From Monosporascus cannonballus (lineage: Eukaryota > Ascomycota > Sordariomycetes > Xylariales), in NCBI GenBank assembly GCA_004154925.1, contig QJNS01000005.1, positions 558,001-622,000 on the forward strand: a stretch of 64,000 bases of DNA. Reading direction: 5' to 3'. Below are positions 60,901 to 64,000 of this stretch, one piece after another (within the stretch, counting starts at the first letter, position 1; every line of letters starts with the position of its first letter). The translations under genes were made by a program, and so were the position numbers. Below the pieces are notes generated by a model. That model was not told the origin of the DNA. It did no database searches and saw only the letters and a list, made by a program, of their open reading frames with translations.

Positions 60901-63855
60901 TTAATATAATCAAATATTTAAATAAGCTATATTTCGTTTTAAAAGCTATTTTTTATTTATATCCTTTTTTGATTTTAATAAGGTTATATTTATCTTTAAA
61001 ATCGAATGTTATACATTGTTTGGTTTCGTAAATTTAATTTCCTATTTTCGTAATTAAGGGTAATAATATTTAATCTTTAATAATAACATTATTTATTTAT
61101 CAATAATTAATTATAAGTCGTAATTTTCCGTTTTTGAAGTCCGAAAAATACGAGATATCTTTTTAATAATTTCGAAAATCGAATTTATTGTTTTTAACCA
61201 ATTTTCTAAATACTTTTTAAAAATACGTAATTTATTTCCGTCAAAATTATAAATAAAATAAAACTTTATTAAAAATCCTTTTTTAGAATTATTTCGTAAT
61301 TTTATTTGTTATATTCCGATAATTTCGTATCGGATTTCTTTCGAAAGAGGTTCTTATATTTATAACATTTTAATAATATATTAATTGAATTTTTTAACTT
61401 TAAGGGCTATTATTTTGGTTTTTCCAAATTATTATTTAATTACCTTAATTACGTTTTAATAATAATACTAATATGTCGTATTCTTTTTAATACCCGTTTT
61501 GTTATGTTTTATTTCTTTAGGTAATACAAGGTTTGTCGTATTTTTATATCTGTATTTATCGCCATTATCGATCGAATATTAAGATCTTAATTTTTTCTTT
61601 TTTTATTCATTAATGGGATATGAGGCAAATTTCATCTAACTAATTTTTTTATTAATTAAAATTCTGTTTTGGCGTATTTATAATAATCTTAAGATGATAT
61701 CGTAATTCCTGAATAAAACTATATCGAAACTATTTATTTGGTATTATCCTTAAATAAAAATCTCAAAGTAATTAATTTCGCGTAAGAATTTTCCGTTCTC
61801 GTAAACAAATTCCTAACTTCCGGTATTTATCGTTATATAAGGTTTTAATTTATATCTTTATAATAATTTGAGCTTTTTAACCATATTTAATACAATATAA
61901 TTTCCGCCTAAAGCTCCGTAATCCATTATTGTAATATATTAATGCGTTCCGATTCGTATATCCAAAATAATAAGATTATTAACATTTTGTATCGTTACGT
62001 TTAAAATCCTTTTTAAAACTTCCTTTTAATTCCTTTAGGTTTTATTATCTTATAGCTTTTTTATAAGTAACCTTTTTTTTCAATTCCTATTCGCATTTAT
62101 CAAATTTTATTTATATTTTTTCGTTTAATACGTTAAGCTGTTATATCTGTCATTATTATTAGCGTATTAATTTTTCGAATCGTATTGATTATTCCTGGTT
62201 TTATGATAATTTCTTTCCTTACCGAATAAATTATTTTCTTATATTTTCGATTATATCCTATTATACGTCGTTTTAATTGTTATTTTAAGGTTTTTTATAA
62301 ATTAACCTATTTTCTTCTTAATAATTGTTTTCGGGATTTATAATAAACACTAATTAAAAATGGAAGTCCGTAATAAGTTTTTAATAATATTTTTTAATCG
62401 TACGCTGGATTAATTTTTTTTTCGTTTGGTAATCGTATTATTTATAACAACAAAAAGGGTTTTACTACGAGCATTACTTTTTTTCGGGCTAATTTCTTAT
62501 TTCGGTCAATTGCTGGATATTTTTAAGCGCTATAAATCGAAAATATCGATATTATTATTTATTATTTTTATTATATCCGGTACGATTTAGAAAATCGAAT
62601 TCCTTATAATATATACTGGTGATCCGTTTATAAATATATTATTTCCATTTTTCTTAATCGGGATATTTTCGTTATCGGCAATATATGGCGTATATTTTAC
62701 CATATCGATCAAATATTCCAGGATAAATATTTTTTATTTAGTTCTGGTATTTACGTAATTATTTTCGTTATGTTTTTTGTTATATTTGTAATTTTTATTA
62801 AGTTAACTTTGTAATTTTTCGTATTTTTCGTCAAACTTTTTATCGTTATAATTTTTGTTAAACCTTTTGTCGTAAGCTTAATATATATTTGGGTTAAATT
62901 ACATTAATAGCTTTAATATTATTTCCCTAATAATTTCTGGATTGTTTTTCCGGTGTAGGGGTTTAGTTATTTTACCGTGGCTTTTTGGGTTTCTTATATT
63001 TATAAATTTTGTGTCTTATTTTACCATAATTAAAATATGTAATTTAATTTTAATTTTATTTATGGGTAACGCCGAATTCCATAGCTCCTAGCGTTATTCC
63101 GTAAGAAATAAAAGGTGTATTTCGTTTTTTCCCTTAATTAAACTTATATTCCGAATATAAGATACATTATTTTTTTATCGTTTTTTAAATTACCGATTAT
63201 CGAGTATGATTATCTTTGCGATATACCGGTCCGAGGTAACTAACTATTTGATCTTAATAATTTAATTTTTATATTATTATTTAACCTTTGGCAAAATATA
63301 TTAATAAAGGTATCGGTTTCGTTATTTTCGTATCCGGCCCTAACTTTAAAACTTTTAAAAATTACGGTATATTTCAATATAGGGTTTTTTGGTCGGAATT
63401 ACAAAAATATTTAAGCCGAAAATCGTTTTTATCCGAATTACCGAAATTATTGCGCATTTTATTTTTAAAATTGGTATAAAGTAAAAATATTTTATTATTA
63501 AAAACTTTTTATAATAAGTTTAAATTAATTAATTACATTTTTTATTAGGCATATTTTTATTATTAAAATTATATTTATTAAGTTATTAAGTTTTAGAAAA
63601 TAAAGGTAAATTTATGCCTCCGTTAAAAATGATTAAAGGTTATTTTTTTCATCGTAGGGTTTTGGTTTTTTTGGCTTTATGCGGGCAAAAGCAATTTAGG
63701 TAAATAATATAGTTTTAAATTGTTTAATTTTTTTTTAGTTTCCGAACTCGAATCTAAAATTGTTTAATAAGGTTTTCCTAAATGTTAATCGATATTTTGA
63801 TAATATTAAATATTATTTAAAGTTTAACGATATTATTAAATACAGACTTGTAATA

Positions 63856-64000
63856 TATAACTGCAATATAATTTAATTAATTATGAAAGATTAAATTAAC
63901 GGATTTATATTAATAAAAATATCGTAAGAATCTAAATAATAAATATAATAATTATATTACGTTTCGTAATTCCAAAAAGAGTTTAAGTAACGATATTATA
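63856..64000 (-). repeat. Start of the 5' LTR of element C
   Basis: It reads tataactgc, then attaaattaacggatttatattaa, matching the LTR start region of the other copies. It is cut by the window edge. Confidence 0.75.

Larger units (their letters stand above)
28300..64000. other. AT-rich, RIP-mutated repeat block
   Basis: From about 28300 to the right edge the sequence is dominated by TA, AT, AA and TT, with almost no long open frames on either strand. Where repeat copies can be compared, changes are mostly C to T or G to A (for example cttaggcgg against cttaaatag, ctatgcgg against ctatacag). CG dinucleotides remain common while CA and TG are depleted. This fits RIP, which hits CpA, rather than CpG deamination. 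Confidence 0.9.
57562..64000 (-). mobile_element. Element C: Ty3/gypsy retrotransposon, right end outside window
   Basis: Coding strand is minus. 3' LTR 57562-57984, internal region 57985-63855 (about 5.9 kb), and the start of the 5' LTR 63856-64000. The polypurine tract is the reverse complement of 57985-58001. The reverse-transcriptase Asp-Asp box is on the minus strand near 60801-60826. The internal region runs parallel to A and B in block order. Heavily mutated and inactive. The target duplication cannot be checked because the right end is missing. Confidence 0.82.

Noticed and set aside
1..64000. Search by eye for tRNA, rRNA, CRISPR arrays, telomere repeats and a Starship-type tyrosine recombinase
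   Set aside because: None recognised. CRISPR is not expected in a fungus. Structured RNA genes could be missed without a covariance search.

Overview
The window comes from a filamentous ascomycete (Pezizomycotina, probably a Sordariomycete). The evidence is short spliceosomal introns of 50-90 nt with CTAAC/CTGAC-like branch sites, a fungal Zn2Cys6 regulator, fungal carbohydrate-active enzymes, and a 36-kb AT-rich block of LTR retrotransposons with the pattern left by repeat-induced point mutation (RIP).

Layout. (1) 1-10.9 kb holds four GC-rich genes of no recognised family: two on the minus strand at 1-1653 and 2271-3704, one on the plus strand at 4473-6204, and a coiled-coil gene on the minus strand at 7839-9269. 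Two of the four carry frame breaks, one of them from an exact 13-bp tandem duplication. A homopolymer-flanked assembly gap (6756-6854) and a solo LTR (7223-7412) lie between them. (2) 10.9-23.9 kb is a compact carbohydrate-use cluster: FAS1 protein (-), GH27 alpha-galactosidase (+), alginate-lyase-superfamily polysaccharide lyase (-), GH88 unsaturated glucuronyl hydrolase (+), Zn2Cys6 regulator (-) and an MFS anion/sugar-acid transporter of the Dal5/allantoate permease type (+). I resolved exon structures for all six from splice sites and frame continuity; only the first MFS intron stays ambiguous. (3) 23.9-28.3 kb has a secreted two-domain protein, the 3' remnant of a Ty1/copia element, and a second solo LTR with an intact 5-bp target duplication (CCCAA). 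(4) From about 28.3 kb to the end the DNA is AT-rich: a nested stack of one Ty3/gypsy family. Element E (+) was interrupted by element B (-, duplication GAAAA), and B's LTR was then interrupted by element A (-, duplication AATAG). A fourth copy, C (-), runs off the right edge. Between them lie a small inverted-repeat element with a GC-rich hairpin and about 8 kb of unassigned degraded DNA.

How the genes fit together (inference): a secreted lyase would cut a uronate-containing polymer by beta-elimination, and the secreted alpha-galactosidase would trim galactose side chains. The MFS protein would import small acidic products. The GH88 enzyme, which lacks a signal peptide, would hydrolyse the unsaturated uronyl end inside the cell. 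The regulator would control the set from shared divergent promoters. This polysaccharide-utilisation-like cluster is the most interesting system here; the nested retroelement stack, readable to the base, is second.
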